Below, in pieces: positions 1 through 7,604 of a DNA stretch of 53,191 nt. Under the pieces are notes generated by a model. That model saw only the letters and a list, made by a program, of their open reading frames with translations. It made no database searches and was not told the DNA's origin. Source of the DNA: SFWF01 sp045636705 (GTDB lineage: Bacteria > Bacillota > Clostridia > Oscillospirales > Acutalibacteraceae); assembly GCA_045636705.1 (NCBI GenBank), contig JAZTYA010000015.1, positions 1 to 53,191 on the forward strand, written 5' to 3'. The first letter of the stretch is position 1, and the number at the start of each line of letters is the position of its first letter. A program made the position numbers and the translations under genes.

Positions 1-780
1 CTGACGAGCCATAATGTCGGCAACACGCTCACCGCCGTCACCTGCATTCTGAACGAGGTATCCGCTTCCAAGAAGCTCTTGTAAAACGGTAGGATATGCC
101 TTACCACCTGTGCCCTTACCATAGCCTTCGGTTACGCTATCACCATAACAGGTAATGATAAGTGAGGTGGGCTTGTTCTGTGAATAGTCACCCTTTACAT
201 AAATCTCAAGTTCGAAAAGTGAAAGTGTTCCGTTGCCTTCATTGTTTCCTGTGCACTGGAACAAAACATAACGGCCACTAGCTTCGCAGGTCATAGAAAC
301 CTCGCCTGCTTTTGTGTTGCTTGCATCAACAGAAACAGCCTTTGTGCCGTTTGCTATGATGCCCTCGAAGATTGCAGTTTTGTTATCGCTGTTAAACGTA
401 ACATCAAAATCGCCTTCGTTTGCTACATAAATATCATAATAATATTTTCTGGTACCACTGCTACCTGCAAATGCGGTAGTAACGGTTTTTGCGATATCAA
501 ATGTATCGCCAAGGTCAATAATAAGCCAAGCAGTTCCGTTATTAGCGCCTGATGCCATCCACTTATTAGCATCGCCTACTTTTTTGCCGTCAAAGGCTTT
601 ATTCGCTGTATAGCTTGACTGTGTACCGTTTGATAATATACGGTCTTTGGTTGCGCCTTCTGCGATGTTGGTTATTACCTCTTCTGCAGATGCGCCCATG
701 CTCATAAGACAGGTTGCGCTTGCAAGTAATACGCAAAGAGCTAAAAGCATAGAAACGATTCTTTTAAATGTTGCGTTCAT
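1..780 (-). CDS. Secreted SGNH/GDSL-family hydrolase with N-terminal F5/8C-like domain (partial, C-terminus outside window)
   Basis: The reading frame is open from an ATG at 778-780 to the window edge (260 codons, no stop). A Shine-Dalgarno GAAAGGAT lies about 8 bases upstream of the start. The first ~33 residues form a signal peptide: a Lys/Arg start, a Leu/Ala/Val-rich core and an ASA-like cleavage site. Residues ~40-190 look like a discoidin (F5/8 type C) carbohydrate-binding fold, with 'KAFDGKK', 'AWLIIDLG' and 'FELEIYV' at the expected places. From ~208 comes SGNH block I, CYGDSVTEGYG, with the nucleophile Ser at ~215, then an 'NAGDGGERVAD' stretch resembling block II. The family hydrolyses esters, often acetyl groups on polysaccharides. 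The substrate is unknown, and the catalytic Asp/His would lie beyond the window. Confidence 0.85.
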   Translation of the reverse strand, partial: MNATFKRIVSMLLALCVLLASATCLMSMGASAEEVITNIAEGATKDRILSNGTQSSYTANKAFDGKKVGDANKWMASGANNGTAWLIIDLGDTFDIAKTVTTAFAGSSGTRKYYYDIYVANEGDFDVTFNSDNKTAIFEGIIANGTKAVSVDASNTKAGEVSMTCEASGRYVLFQCTGNNEGNGTLSLFELEIYVKGDYSQNKPTSLIITCYGDSVTEGYGKGTGGKAYPTVLQELLGSGYLVQNAGDGGERVADIMARQ

Positions 781-895
781 TTGAGTCATCCTTTCGAAAA
801 TTATATAAAAAATTAAAATATGCCTATTTTCTTAAATTGTACCACAAAGAAAATTTTTTGTCTAGTCATAAAACACTATTTTTTACAGTTTTTCT

Positions 896-923
896 TTGTC
901 TTTTTGTTCTTTTGTGGTAAAAT
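896..923 (+). promoter_or_regulatory. Sigma-A-type promoter for the aldo/keto reductase operon
   Basis: TTGTCT at 896-901 and TAAAAT at 918-923 are separated by 16 bases, 21 bases before the ATG at 945. The spacer is one base shorter than ideal and the -35 is imperfect. Confidence 0.5.
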
Positions 924-944
924 GGGTTAAGAGGAGTTGATTTT

Positions 945-1856
945 ATGTTTAAAATTAATTTAGGTAAAAGCGGACTTAAAGTTCCTACCATTGCTGTTGG
1001 TTGTATGCGAATTGCCAATATGAGCGAAAAAGAGGTAGCCGAGTTTGTTGACACGTCTTTAAGTCTTGGCGGAAATTTCTTTGACCACGCCGACATTTAC
1101 GGCGGCGGAAAAAGCGAAGAGGTTTTCGGAAAAGTTATCTCCCCTTCTATGCGCGAAAGCATAATTATTCAGACTAAATGCGGTATTAGAAGAACTAGAT
1201 ACGACTTTTCTTACGAGCATATTATAAACTCGGTTGAGGGCAGTCTTAAAAGACTTGGCACCGATTATATTGACGTTTTATTGCTTCATAGACCTGATAT
1301 ATTGGTTGAACCCGATGAGGTTGCTCGTGCTTTTTCAGAGCTTAAGAGTAGCGGTAAGGTTCGCCATTTTGGTGTTTCTAACCACAACCCTTATCAGATT
1401 GAGCTTTTAAAAAGGTCGCTTGATATGCCGATTTGCGCTAATCAGTTGCAGTTTGGCATAATGCACACTCCTATGATTGACTCAGGTGTTAACGTAAATA
1501 TGTATAACGAACAATCCACAGTTCGTGACAACGGTGTGCTTGATTACTGCCGACTTGAGAACATAACCGTTCAGCCTTGGTCTCCTATGCAGTTTGGTTT
1601 CTTTGGTGGATGCTTTGTTGATAATGATAAGTTCCCCGAATTAAACGAGGTGTTAGGCAGACTCGCCGAAAAATATTCGGTTTCAAAAACCACTATGGCT
1701 ATTGCTTGGATTCTTCGTCATCCCGCAAAGATGCAACCTGTTACAGGCACCACAAACCTTGTCCGTTTAAGCGACAGTCTAAAGGCTGCCGACGTTAAAA
1801 TTACCAGAGAAGAATGGTATGAAATTTACCGTGCCGCAGGCAATAAACTACCTTAA
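945..1856 (+). CDS. Aldo/keto reductase, YdhF-like
   Basis: A 303-residue NAD(P)H-dependent oxidoreductase of the aldo/keto reductase superfamily (a TIM barrel reducing carbonyl substrates). The catalytic tetrad is visible: Asp and Tyr in 'FDHADIYGGG' (~residues 46-55), Lys in 'IQTKCG' (~79) and His in 'LLLHRPD' (~110). 'FGVSNHNP' and the C-terminal 'PVTGTTNLVRL' are typical cofactor-binding segments. The length fits the YdhF-like branch. The start has AGAGGAG upstream. It is first of four same-strand genes with short gaps (10, 14 and 87 bases). The physiological substrate cannot be told from sequence. Confidence 0.9.
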   Translation: MFKINLGKSGLKVPTIAVGCMRIANMSEKEVAEFVDTSLSLGGNFFDHADIYGGGKSEEVFGKVISPSMRESIIIQTKCGIRRTRYDFSYEHIINSVEGSLKRLGTDYIDVLLLHRPDILVEPDEVARAFSELKSSGKVRHFGVSNHNPYQIELLKRSLDMPICANQLQFGIMHTPMIDSGVNVNMYNEQSTVRDNGVLDYCRLENITVQPWSPMQFGFFGGCFVDNDKFPELNEVLGRLAEKYSVSKTTMAIAWILRHPAKMQPVTGTTNLVRLSDSLKAADVKITREEWYEIYRAAGNKLP

Positions 1857-1866
1857 GAGGTAAAAT

Positions 1867-2367
1867 ATGGTTATTTTAATTTTAGGTGCATCCCACACGG
1901 GCAAAACCGCCTTTGCACAAAGGCTTTTAGAGGAAAAAGGCTACCCCTATCTTTCTTTAGACCATCTTAAAATGGGGCTTATTCGTAGCGGTAAGACCGA
2001 CCTTACTCCTTTAAGCGATGATAAAGACTTAACAGCTCTTTTATGGCCTATTGTCCGTGAAATGATTAAAACGGCAATAGAAAACGAGCAGAACTTAATT
2101 GTCGAGGGTTGCTATATCCCATTTAACTTTAAAGAGGATTTCGATGAAGCATATCTTCAAAATATCGAGCATTACTGCCTTGTTATGAGTGAAAATTATA
2201 TTAAAAATCATTTTGATATAATTAAAAAATATGAGAATGTTATCGAAAAGCGTTTAACCGATGATTTTACAAAAGAGGATGCAAAATCCTCTAACCTCGA
2301 GGTTTTAAACGGCGCTATCAAGCACAATTTAAACTATGTTTTGATTGATGAAAAGTATGAATTTTAA
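1867..2367 (+). CDS. P-loop nucleoside/adenylate-kinase-like protein
   Basis: A 166-residue cytoplasmic protein with a Walker A motif at its N-terminus (GASHTGKT, residues ~7-14), a LID-like basic stretch and 'LIVEGCYIPF' at ~78-87, the position where small-molecule kinases and zeta-toxin-like kinases have the Walker B region. No antitoxin partner is evident. It probably phosphorylates a small molecule, but the substrate is unknown. It lies 10 bases downstream of the aldo/keto reductase gene and 14 bases upstream of the HTH gene, so all three are probably cotranscribed. Confidence 0.7.
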   Translation: MVILILGASHTGKTAFAQRLLEEKGYPYLSLDHLKMGLIRSGKTDLTPLSDDKDLTALLWPIVREMIKTAIENEQNLIVEGCYIPFNFKEDFDEAYLQNIEHYCLVMSENYIKNHFDIIKKYENVIEKRLTDDFTKEDAKSSNLEVLNGAIKHNLNYVLIDEKYEF

Positions 2368-2381
2368 AAAGAGATTTTATT

Positions 2382-2993
2382 ATGGAATTTAATGAAAAAT
2401 TTAAGGAACTTCGTAAACTAAAAGGGCTTACCCAAGAAGAACTTGCTGAAAAGCTTTTTGTCTCCCGCACCGCTGTTTCAAAATGGGAATCGGGCAAAGG
2501 GTATCCTAGTATTGAGTCATTAAAAGCAATCGCAAAGTTTTTTGATGTAACGGTTGATGAACTGCTTAAAAGTGACGAACTTCTAGCCTTAGCAGAAGAG
2601 GACGGAAAGAAAAAAGAGTCGCGCTTTCGTGACGTTGTCTTTGGTCTTTTAGATATTAGCACCGTTTTATTCTTTTTTCTGCCTATTTTAGGGCAACGGG
2701 ACGGCTCTTCGGTGTCAGAGGTTTCACTTTTAGCTTTGTCTGAAGTTTCTCCCTATTTAAAGGTTATATATATTGCCTTGGTTTCGGCCATCGTTTTGCA
2801 AGGGGTTTTAACCCTTGCCTTGCAAACCACCGAAAACCTCGTTTGGCATAGGTTCAAATCGGCCATTTCCATTATTTTAAATGCGGCAGGCGCCCTTTTG
2901 TTTGCAGTAAGTTTGCAGTCCTATGCCACAACCTTTTTGTTTGTGATTCTTGCCGTAAAGGTGCTCTTGACACGAAAAGTGTCGGCTATGTAA
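2382..2993 (+). CDS. XRE-family HTH protein with C-terminal membrane segments
   Basis: The first ~60 residues are a Cro/CI-type helix-turn-helix: 'LRKLKGLTQEELAEKL' followed by 'SRTAVSKWESG'. The remaining ~110 residues are hydrophobic, with about four predicted membrane helices (around residues 85-105, 115-135, 150-170 and 175-195). This places a DNA-binding domain on a membrane anchor, a common clostridial architecture that may sense envelope state. Its targets are unknown; its own operon and the adjacent PAP2 phosphatase are candidates. Confidence 0.85.
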   Translation: MEFNEKFKELRKLKGLTQEELAEKLFVSRTAVSKWESGKGYPSIESLKAIAKFFDVTVDELLKSDELLALAEEDGKKKESRFRDVVFGLLDISTVLFFFLPILGQRDGSSVSEVSLLALSEVSPYLKVIYIALVSAIVLQGVLTLALQTTENLVWHRFKSAISIILNAAGALLFAVSLQSYATTFLFVILAVKVLLTRKVSAM

Positions 2994-3017
2994 CCGACTG
3001 TTTCTTATAAATTTAAA

Positions 3018-3074
3018 AACCTTCCTTTAAAATTAAGTTAAGGCTTTTGCCTAAAACTTTAAAAAAGGAAGGTT
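3018..3074 (+). promoter_or_regulatory. Long hairpin enclosing the Shine-Dalgarno of the PAP2 gene
   Basis: An 11-bp perfect inverted repeat (AACCTTCCTTT at 3018-3028, AAAGGAAGGTT at 3064-3074) encloses two more nested stems (AAGTT 3035-3039 with AACTT 3055-3059; AGGC 3041-3044 with GCCT 3049-3052). The right arm is the GGAAGG ribosome binding site of the gene starting at 3081. The stem is followed by ATTTTT, so it could act as a weak terminator for the HTH gene, as a translational switch, or as both. Confidence 0.65.
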
Positions 3075-3080
3075 ATTTTT

Positions 3081-3737
3081 ATGAAGAAAAAAATTTTAAA
3101 AGATTTATATTTTGCGCTGGGATTGTTTTTCGCCTTTGTTGTTTGGACCCTTTTGCTCTCTTTTGTTGATATTAAGACTTTGGGTCCCAACGGCTCTTGT
3201 GTGGGCTTTGCCTTTATTAACAAACCCTTTCACGAGTTTACAGGGGTTCACTTTTCGCTTTACATGATTACCGATTGGCTCGGTCTTGTAGCCATTGCCT
3301 TTATGCTCACGTTTGCCGTTTTGGGTCTTTGTCAGTGGATAAAAAGAAGAAATATTTTAAAGGTTGATTTTAGCATTTTGGCGCTCGGGGTATTTTATCT
3401 TGTACTTTTAGGTCTTTATCTTCTTTTTGAAGAATATCCCGTAAATTACAGACCTGTACTTATAAACAACTTTTTAGAAGCCTCTTACCCTTCTTCTACC
3501 ACCCTTCTTATAATGACTGTTATTCCTACTACCATTTTGCAGTTTAATTTGCGAATAAAAAACGCTTTACTCAAGAAAACAATTTCGGCTTCTTTGTGGA
3601 TTTTCTGCGCATTTATGGTAATAGGCAGATTAGTTTCCGGGGTGCATTGGCTCTCGGACATTATCGGCGGCGGACTTTTAAGTTTGGGACTTGTTTTGAT
3701 GTATAGGTTTTTTGTAGGATTAAAAGAGAGCATATAA
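3081..3737 (+). CDS. PAP2-family membrane phosphatase
   Basis: A 218-residue integral membrane protein with about six hydrophobic helices. It carries the last two phosphatase signature regions: 'SYPSSTT' (~residues 138-144, like the PSGH motif but with the catalytic His position substituted) and 'GRLVSGVHWLSDIIGG' (R-x5-H-x3-D, ~residues 177-192, catalytic His and Asp present). Family members dephosphorylate phosphatidic acid, undecaprenyl diphosphate or related lipids on the outer face of the membrane. The substituted middle motif makes its activity uncertain. Translation start is at the ATG behind the hairpin-embedded GGAAGG. Confidence 0.85.
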   Translation: MKKKILKDLYFALGLFFAFVVWTLLLSFVDIKTLGPNGSCVGFAFINKPFHEFTGVHFSLYMITDWLGLVAIAFMLTFAVLGLCQWIKRRNILKVDFSILALGVFYLVLLGLYLLFEEYPVNYRPVLINNFLEASYPSSTTLLIMTVIPTTILQFNLRIKNALLKKTISASLWIFCAFMVIGRLVSGVHWLSDIIGGGLLSLGLVLMYRFFVGLKESI

Positions 3738-3742
3738 AATTA

Positions 3743-3771
3743 TTGATAATATCTTCCCTTTATGATATAAT
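3743..3771 (+). promoter_or_regulatory. Sigma-A promoter of structured leader A
   Basis: TTGATA at 3743-3748 and TATAAT at 3766-3771 are separated by exactly 17 bases. The predicted transcription start (about 3778) coincides with the first base pair of the leader's long hairpin. Confidence 0.8.
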
Positions 3772-3776
3772 AAGTA

Positions 3777-3911
3777 TGCTACACATCTGAATATGCACTA
3801 CTATGGGGAATACTATTTGCAAAAATGTATTCTCTCTCCCTGTCGTAGTGCAGATGTGTAGCAACATTGAGGGATGCGTTTTTCGGTGCGTCCTTCGTGG
3901 CGCACTTTTTT
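3777..3911 (+). ncRNA. Structured leader RNA, copy A of a two-copy family
   Basis: The transcript begins with a perfect 13-bp stem (TGCTACACATCTG 3777-3789 with CAGATGTGTAGCA 3851-3863), broken on the 5' side by AATATGCA (3790-3797). It continues as CACTAC/GTAGTG and GAATAC/GTATTC stems with a 13-base loop (3814-3826). The tail has TGCGTTTTT at 3875-3883 and, 11 bases after the start of that motif, a GTGCG/CGCAC terminator stem (3886-3905) with six T residues. A competing pairing of GGATGCG with TGCGTCC could act as antiterminator. The Shine-Dalgarno and the ATG of the 99-residue membrane protein follow at once. The same plan recurs at 50361-50560. It is not a T-box by sequence, as the conserved T-box bulge is absent. 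Confidence 0.75.
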
Positions 3912-3927
3912 ATTTAGGAGAGATTTT

Positions 3928-4227
3928 ATGCACCATAAACTCGCCATTAAAATTAAGGTTTTAGCTATTTGTATATTATTTTTATGGTTTATGATTAACA
4001 CATTTATCGGTATTTCTGTTATTAACGGTCGTCAAGAACTCTTGGGCTTCTTTATACTGATAGGAGGAGCTATCCTATCTTTATTATTTTATAACCTAAT
4101 TTCCTACATCTGTGATATTATTGATAACATATACTACGATGTCCGTAATATTAAAAAATTTTTAATCAAAAACCGCAAAGAAACAGTCTGCCCTTGTTGT
4201 AAAGAAACAGTTCGGGAGGATGAATAA
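3928..4227 (+). CDS. Small two-helix membrane protein with C-terminal CPCC motif
   Basis: A 99-residue protein starting at the ATG at 3928, preceded by AGGAGAG; an upstream in-frame ATG at 3874 lies inside the leader RNA and has no ribosome binding site. It has two hydrophobic helices (~residues 8-30 and 38-62), then a charged stretch and a short C-terminal 'VCPCCKETV' that could bind a metal or act as a redox thiol. I do not recognise the family. Its only visible control is the terminator-containing leader directly upstream. A strong bidirectional terminator follows 8 bases after the stop. Confidence 0.65.
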   Translation: MHHKLAIKIKVLAICILFLWFMINTFIGISVINGRQELLGFFILIGGAILSLLFYNLISYICDIIDNIYYDVRNIKKFLIKNRKETVCPCCKETVREDE

Positions 4228-4234
4228 TAAACAA

Positions 4235-4263
4235 AAAATGCTCTGCATAACGCAGAGCATTTT
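4235..4263. terminator. Bidirectional terminator between the small membrane protein gene and rpsI
   Basis: A 12-bp perfect stem (4235-4246 with 4252-4263), rich in GC at the core with A/T tracts on both sides, lies between two convergent genes. Confidence 0.9.
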
Positions 4264-4282
4264 GTTTTGTGAATATAAGAAA

Positions 4283-4681
4283 TTATCTCTTTGAGAACTG
4301 AGGAGCACGACGAGCGCCCTTGAGTCCGTACTTCTTTCTTTCCTTCATTCTTGGGTCTCTTGTTAAGAGGCCTGCCTTCTTGAGTGCGCCGCGAAGCTCT
4401 GCGTCGTACTGAAGAAGCGCACGGGATAATCCGTGACGGATTGCACCAGCCTGACCTGTTACACCGCCGCCTGCAACACGACATACGATGTCGAACTTGC
4501 CGTCGAGGTCACAAAGTGCTAAAGGCTGACGAACGATGAGCTTTAAGGTCTCAAGACCAAAATAATCATCCATTTCACGGTCGTTGATAATAATCTTACC
4601 AGTACCGTTGTAAACGCGAACACGGGCAACAGAGCTCTTTCTTCTGCCGGTTCCGTAAAAATAAGGCTTTCCTTCTATCAT
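4283..4681 (-). CDS. rpsI: 30S ribosomal protein S9
   Basis: 132 residues, full length for the family. It has the characteristic 'YGTGRRKSSVARVR' start, the 'GGGVTGQAGAIRHG' core (~residues 71-84) and the basic C-terminal tail ending in 'FSKR', which reaches the ribosomal P site. It lies 16 bases after rplM, the conserved bacterial L13-S9 operon, and a terminator follows the stop. Confidence 0.98.
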   Translation of the reverse strand: MIEGKPYFYGTGRRKSSVARVRVYNGTGKIIINDREMDDYFGLETLKLIVRQPLALCDLDGKFDIVCRVAGGGVTGQAGAIRHGLSRALLQYDAELRGALKKAGLLTRDPRMKERKKYGLKGARRAPQFSKR

Positions 4682-4697
4682 TACTCTGTCTCCCTTC

Positions 4698-5126
4698 TTA
4701 GTTTTCTACTACTTCAGGCTTCTGAGCTGCGTGAAGATGCTCGGTTCCCTTGTAAACGCGAAGTCTTGTGAGGGCTGCTCTGCCGATTGTAGTATCAGGA
4801 ATCATTCCCTTTACTGCAAGCTCCATAGCCTTCTCGGGCTTGGTTTCCATAAGGGTAGCATACTTAACTTCCTTTAAGCTACCGATATAGCCTGTGTGAT
4901 GACGATAAAATTTCTTTTCAAGTTTCTTTCCTGTAAGAACTGCCTTTTCAGCATTGATTACGATAACGTGGTCACCGCAGTCAACATGGGGTGTGAATTC
5001 GGGCTTGCCCTTACCGCGAAGAAGGTCAGCAACCTTAACGGCTGTGCGACCAAGCGGTTTGCCTGCAGCATCGATTACATACCATTTGCGCTGAACATCA
5101 GCAGGTTTTGCCATAAATGTTGACAT
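4698..5126 (-). CDS. rplM: 50S ribosomal protein L13
   Basis: 142 residues when started at the ATG at 5124-5126, which has GGAGG 8 bases upstream and gives the usual clostridial 'MSTFMAKPADVQRKWYVID' N-terminus. An ATG five codons further upstream would overlap the ribosome binding site and is rejected. 'GRTAVKVADLLRGK' and 'RHTGY'-like segments ('RHHTGYIGSLKE') are diagnostic. It is an early-assembly protein of the large subunit and first gene of the rplM-rpsI operon. Confidence 0.97.
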   Translation of the reverse strand: MSTFMAKPADVQRKWYVIDAAGKPLGRTAVKVADLLRGKGKPEFTPHVDCGDHVIVINAEKAVLTGKKLEKKFYRHHTGYIGSLKEVKYATLMETKPEKAMELAVKGMIPDTTIGRAALTRLRVYKGTEHLHAAQKPEVVEN

Positions 5127-5161
5127 AGTCTTTACCTCCATATAATTTTTGACGCCTTTGT

Positions 5162-5190
5162 ATTATATATTAATGGAGAAATAAAGTCAA
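5162..5190 (-). promoter_or_regulatory. Sigma-A promoter of rplM-rpsI
   Basis: Read on the minus strand: TTGACT (5185-5190), 17 bases, then a perfect TATAAT (5162-5167), 36 bases before the rplM ATG. Confidence 0.85.
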
Positions 5191-5226
5191 GCATAATTTT
5201 TATAAATTTTAATTTAGCAATTTTGA

Positions 5227-5263
5227 ACTCGTTTTATCTCGTTTTTTCTCGCTTTTTCTTAAC
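5227..5263. repeat. Three short tandem CTCGTTTT-like units upstream of the rplM promoter
   Basis: On the plus strand CTCGTTTT, CTCGTTTTTT and CTCGCTTTTT follow each other at about 11-base spacing, one helical turn, between the uppP terminator and the rplM -35 box. They may be an A-tract-like upstream element or simple low-complexity sequence. Confidence 0.4.
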
Positions 5264-5285
5264 TTTTCTAATTTTCGATTTTTAA

Positions 5286-5321
5286 AAAATCGGGTAGGTT
5301 TTTAAGCTCCTACCCGATTTT
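5286..5321 (-). terminator. Terminator of the glg-uppP operon
   Basis: A 13-bp stem (5286-5298 with 5309-5321) with an A-rich left flank, which reads as a U tract on the minus strand. It directly follows the uppP stop. Confidence 0.85.
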
Positions 5322-5322
5322 C

Positions 5323-6147
5323 TTATGCGATAAATGAGAAATATGCCAGTACCAGCAGTCCTAGAACTATTCGATAATAACCAAAGAACTTGAAGTCCTT
5401 TTTCTTGACATAGCCTAAAAGGAACTTAATAGCGATGATGGACACTAGGAATGCCGTTACCATTCCGACCGCCAGAATAACAAGTTCATCGGCTGAAAAG
5501 TTAAGTCCGAACTTTAAAAGCTTTATAAAGCTTGCGCCGAACATTACGGGCACGGCTAAATAGAAACTAAACTCTGCCGCAGCCACACGAGAAACGCCTA
5601 AAAGGATTGCTCCTAAAATGGTAGCGCCCGAACGCGAGGTACCGGGGATTAAAGATAACACCTGAAAACCGCCGATAAGTATTGCGGTGGTATAAGATAT
5701 CTCCTCTAACGAGTTTATCTTTGCAGGTCGTTTTTTATTAAAGTTTTCAACCAAAATGAACAAGACACCGTAGATAATCAAGGTTGAGGCTATAACCCAC
5801 TCGTTATGGAAACGCTCGGTAATCCAGTCATCAAAAGGAATACCGATTACCGCGGCGGGTAAAACCGCTACTATAACCTTTAGCCAAAGGCTTACGCTTT
5901 CTTTTTTAACCAGTCCCTTTTTAGGGGTGGTAAAAGGCCAAAGTTTATTAAAGAAAAGTACCACAACCGCCAAAATTGCGCCAAGCTGAATGACCACGTT
6001 GAACATTTCCTTAAACTCGCCGCTGGCGTTTAACGATATGAATCGGTCGGTTAAAATTATATGACCGGTACTGCTTATGGGCAGCCACTCGGTTATACCT
6101 TCAACTATTCCGATAATAATTGATTTGATTATCTCAAAAAAGTCCAT
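5323..6147 (-). CDS. uppP: Undecaprenyl-diphosphatase (BacA/UppP)
   Basis: 274 residues, normal length, with about eight membrane helices. The two conserved motifs are present: 'EGITEWLPISSTGH' (~residues 16-29) and 'PGTSRSGATI' (~168-177), which contain the catalytic Glu, Ser and Arg residues of the family. It recycles C55-PP to C55-P for peptidoglycan and other envelope polymers. It lies 11 bases downstream of glgA in the same direction, so it is probably the last gene of the glycogen operon. That is an unusual partner, possibly only positional. Confidence 0.95.
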   Translation of the reverse strand: MDFFEIIKSIIIGIVEGITEWLPISSTGHIILTDRFISLNASGEFKEMFNVVIQLGAILAVVVLFFNKLWPFTTPKKGLVKKESVSLWLKVIVAVLPAAVIGIPFDDWITERFHNEWVIASTLIIYGVLFILVENFNKKRPAKINSLEEISYTTAILIGGFQVLSLIPGTSRSGATILGAILLGVSRVAAAEFSFYLAVPVMFGASFIKLLKFGLNFSADELVILAVGMVTAFLVSIIAIKFLLGYVKKKDFKFFGYYRIVLGLLVLAYFSFIA

Positions 6148-6158
6148 CTGTTTCTCTC

Positions 6159-7583
6159 CTATTTAATGCTCATAACGTCTTTATAAAGTTTTATATATGA
6201 GCCTGCCGAAACGTTCCAACTGTTGTCACAGTCTAAAGCGCGTTTTACTAAAATATTCCAGCCCTCGCGTGTTTTATATCCCTCAAGAGCACGGTAAACT
6301 GTATTTGCCATAGCACCTGCGGTATAATCAGAAAATACAAAACCGTTGCCAAGGCCGTCACCGCTATCTGTAATGGTGTCGTTAAGGCCACCCGTACTGC
6401 GCACTATCGGAATTGTGCCATAACGAAGTGAAATCATTTGCGCAAGACCGCAAGGCTCACTCTGTGACGGCATTAGGAAGATGTCTGCGCCTGCATAAAT
6501 CTTACGTGCAAGGGACGGAATAAATCCTGTTTTATAGGCAACCTTATCGGGATATTTTTTAGCCATTTCATAAAGATAGGTTTCAAACTCCCAGTCTCCT
6601 GAGCCTAAAGCCACAAACTGAAGGTCCTGTTTTAACATATCCTCAAAGGCCTCTTTAACAAGGTCAAAGCCCTTGTGCTTAACAAGTCTTGACACTATTC
6701 CGATTAATGGGGTGTCGTTCTTTTCGGGAAGTCCCATTTCCTTTTGAAGCTCTGCTTTATTGATTTTCTTATCAGAAAAATCTAATGCCGAATAGTTGGC
6801 ATAAAGATTCTTATCGGTTTCGGGGTCGTAAACGGCAGTATCAATACCGTTTATAATTCCGCAAAGCTTATATTCATACTCCTTTAAAATGCCGTCTAGT
6901 CCGTGGGCATATTCAGGGGTTAAAATCTCCTTTGCGTAGGTTGGAGAAACGGTGGTAACCTTATGTGAGCATTGAATTGCCGCCTTCATAAGATTTACGC
7001 AGCCGTCATACTCAACAAGGCCCTTATCCTCATCGGAAAGACCTAAAACGTCACCTATAAGTTCATATCCGAACTTGCCCTGATACTGAATGTTATGTAT
7101 TGTAAAGACTGTTTTTATATTAGAGTATAGGGGGTTGGACTTATAGAACCTGTCGTGATAAACCGGAACCATAGCGGTCTGCCAGTCGTTACAATGAATG
7201 ATATCAGGCGTATAGTCGATATAAGGAATAATCTCTAAAACCGCACGAGAGAAAAAGGCAAATCTTTCTCCGTCGTCATAGTGGCCGTAAAGACCTTCCC
7301 TTTTGAAATAATACTGATTGTCAAGCAGATAGTAAACTATGCCGTTATATCTTGCCTCAAAAATACCGCAATACTGTCTTCTCCAAGCCACAGGTACGGT
7401 TATAGAGGTTATGAATTTCATTTCGCTTTTCAGTTCCTCAGGAATGCTTCCGTAAAGAGGCATTACCACACGGCAACCTACAAGTCTTCTGCGAAGTGCT
7501 TTTGGTAGTGCCCCTGCAACGTCGGCAAGTCCGCCTGACATTGCAAAAGGATATGCTTCGCTTGATGCATAAAGAATTTTCAT
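6159..7583 (-). CDS. glgA: Glycogen synthase, ADP-glucose type
   Basis: 474 residues, the usual bacterial GlgA length, a GT5 glucosyltransferase that extends alpha-1,4-glucan from ADP-glucose. The N-terminal GT-B half opens with 'ILYASSEAYPFAMSGGLADV' and the C-terminal half has 'GIVSRLVKHKGFDL' (~residues 295-308) and 'MPSQSEPCGLAQMISLRYG' (~375-393), including the catalytic Glu of the E-x7-E motif region. Residue 15 is Met where the KxGGL motif of E. coli GlgA has an ADP-glucose-binding Lys. It lies 21 bases after glgD. Confidence 0.95.
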   Translation of the reverse strand: MKILYASSEAYPFAMSGGLADVAGALPKALRRRLVGCRVVMPLYGSIPEELKSEMKFITSITVPVAWRRQYCGIFEARYNGIVYYLLDNQYYFKREGLYGHYDDGERFAFFSRAVLEIIPYIDYTPDIIHCNDWQTAMVPVYHDRFYKSNPLYSNIKTVFTIHNIQYQGKFGYELIGDVLGLSDEDKGLVEYDGCVNLMKAAIQCSHKVTTVSPTYAKEILTPEYAHGLDGILKEYEYKLCGIINGIDTAVYDPETDKNLYANYSALDFSDKKINKAELQKEMGLPEKNDTPLIGIVSRLVKHKGFDLVKEAFEDMLKQDLQFVALGSGDWEFETYLYEMAKKYPDKVAYKTGFIPSLARKIYAGADIFLMPSQSEPCGLAQMISLRYGTIPIVRSTGGLNDTITDSGDGLGNGFVFSDYTAGAMANTVYRALEGYKTREGWNILVKRALDCDNSWNVSAGSYIKLYKDVMSIK

Positions 7584-7604
7584 TTTATCACCTTTAAGGA
7601 TATT

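Noticed and set aside
1867..2993. P-loop kinase plus HTH protein as a zeta-type toxin-antitoxin pair
   Set aside because: The HTH protein is a membrane-anchored regulator downstream of the kinase, not a small epsilon-like antitoxin, and the operon also contains metabolic genes.
3777..3911. Leader A as a T-box or as a transposon-derived inverted repeat (MITE)
   Set aside because: No T-box bulge sequence (AGGGTGGNACCGCG-like) and no tRNA-related gene follows. There is no target-site duplication, and the element is tied to a promoter and terminator in both copies, with different stem sequences.
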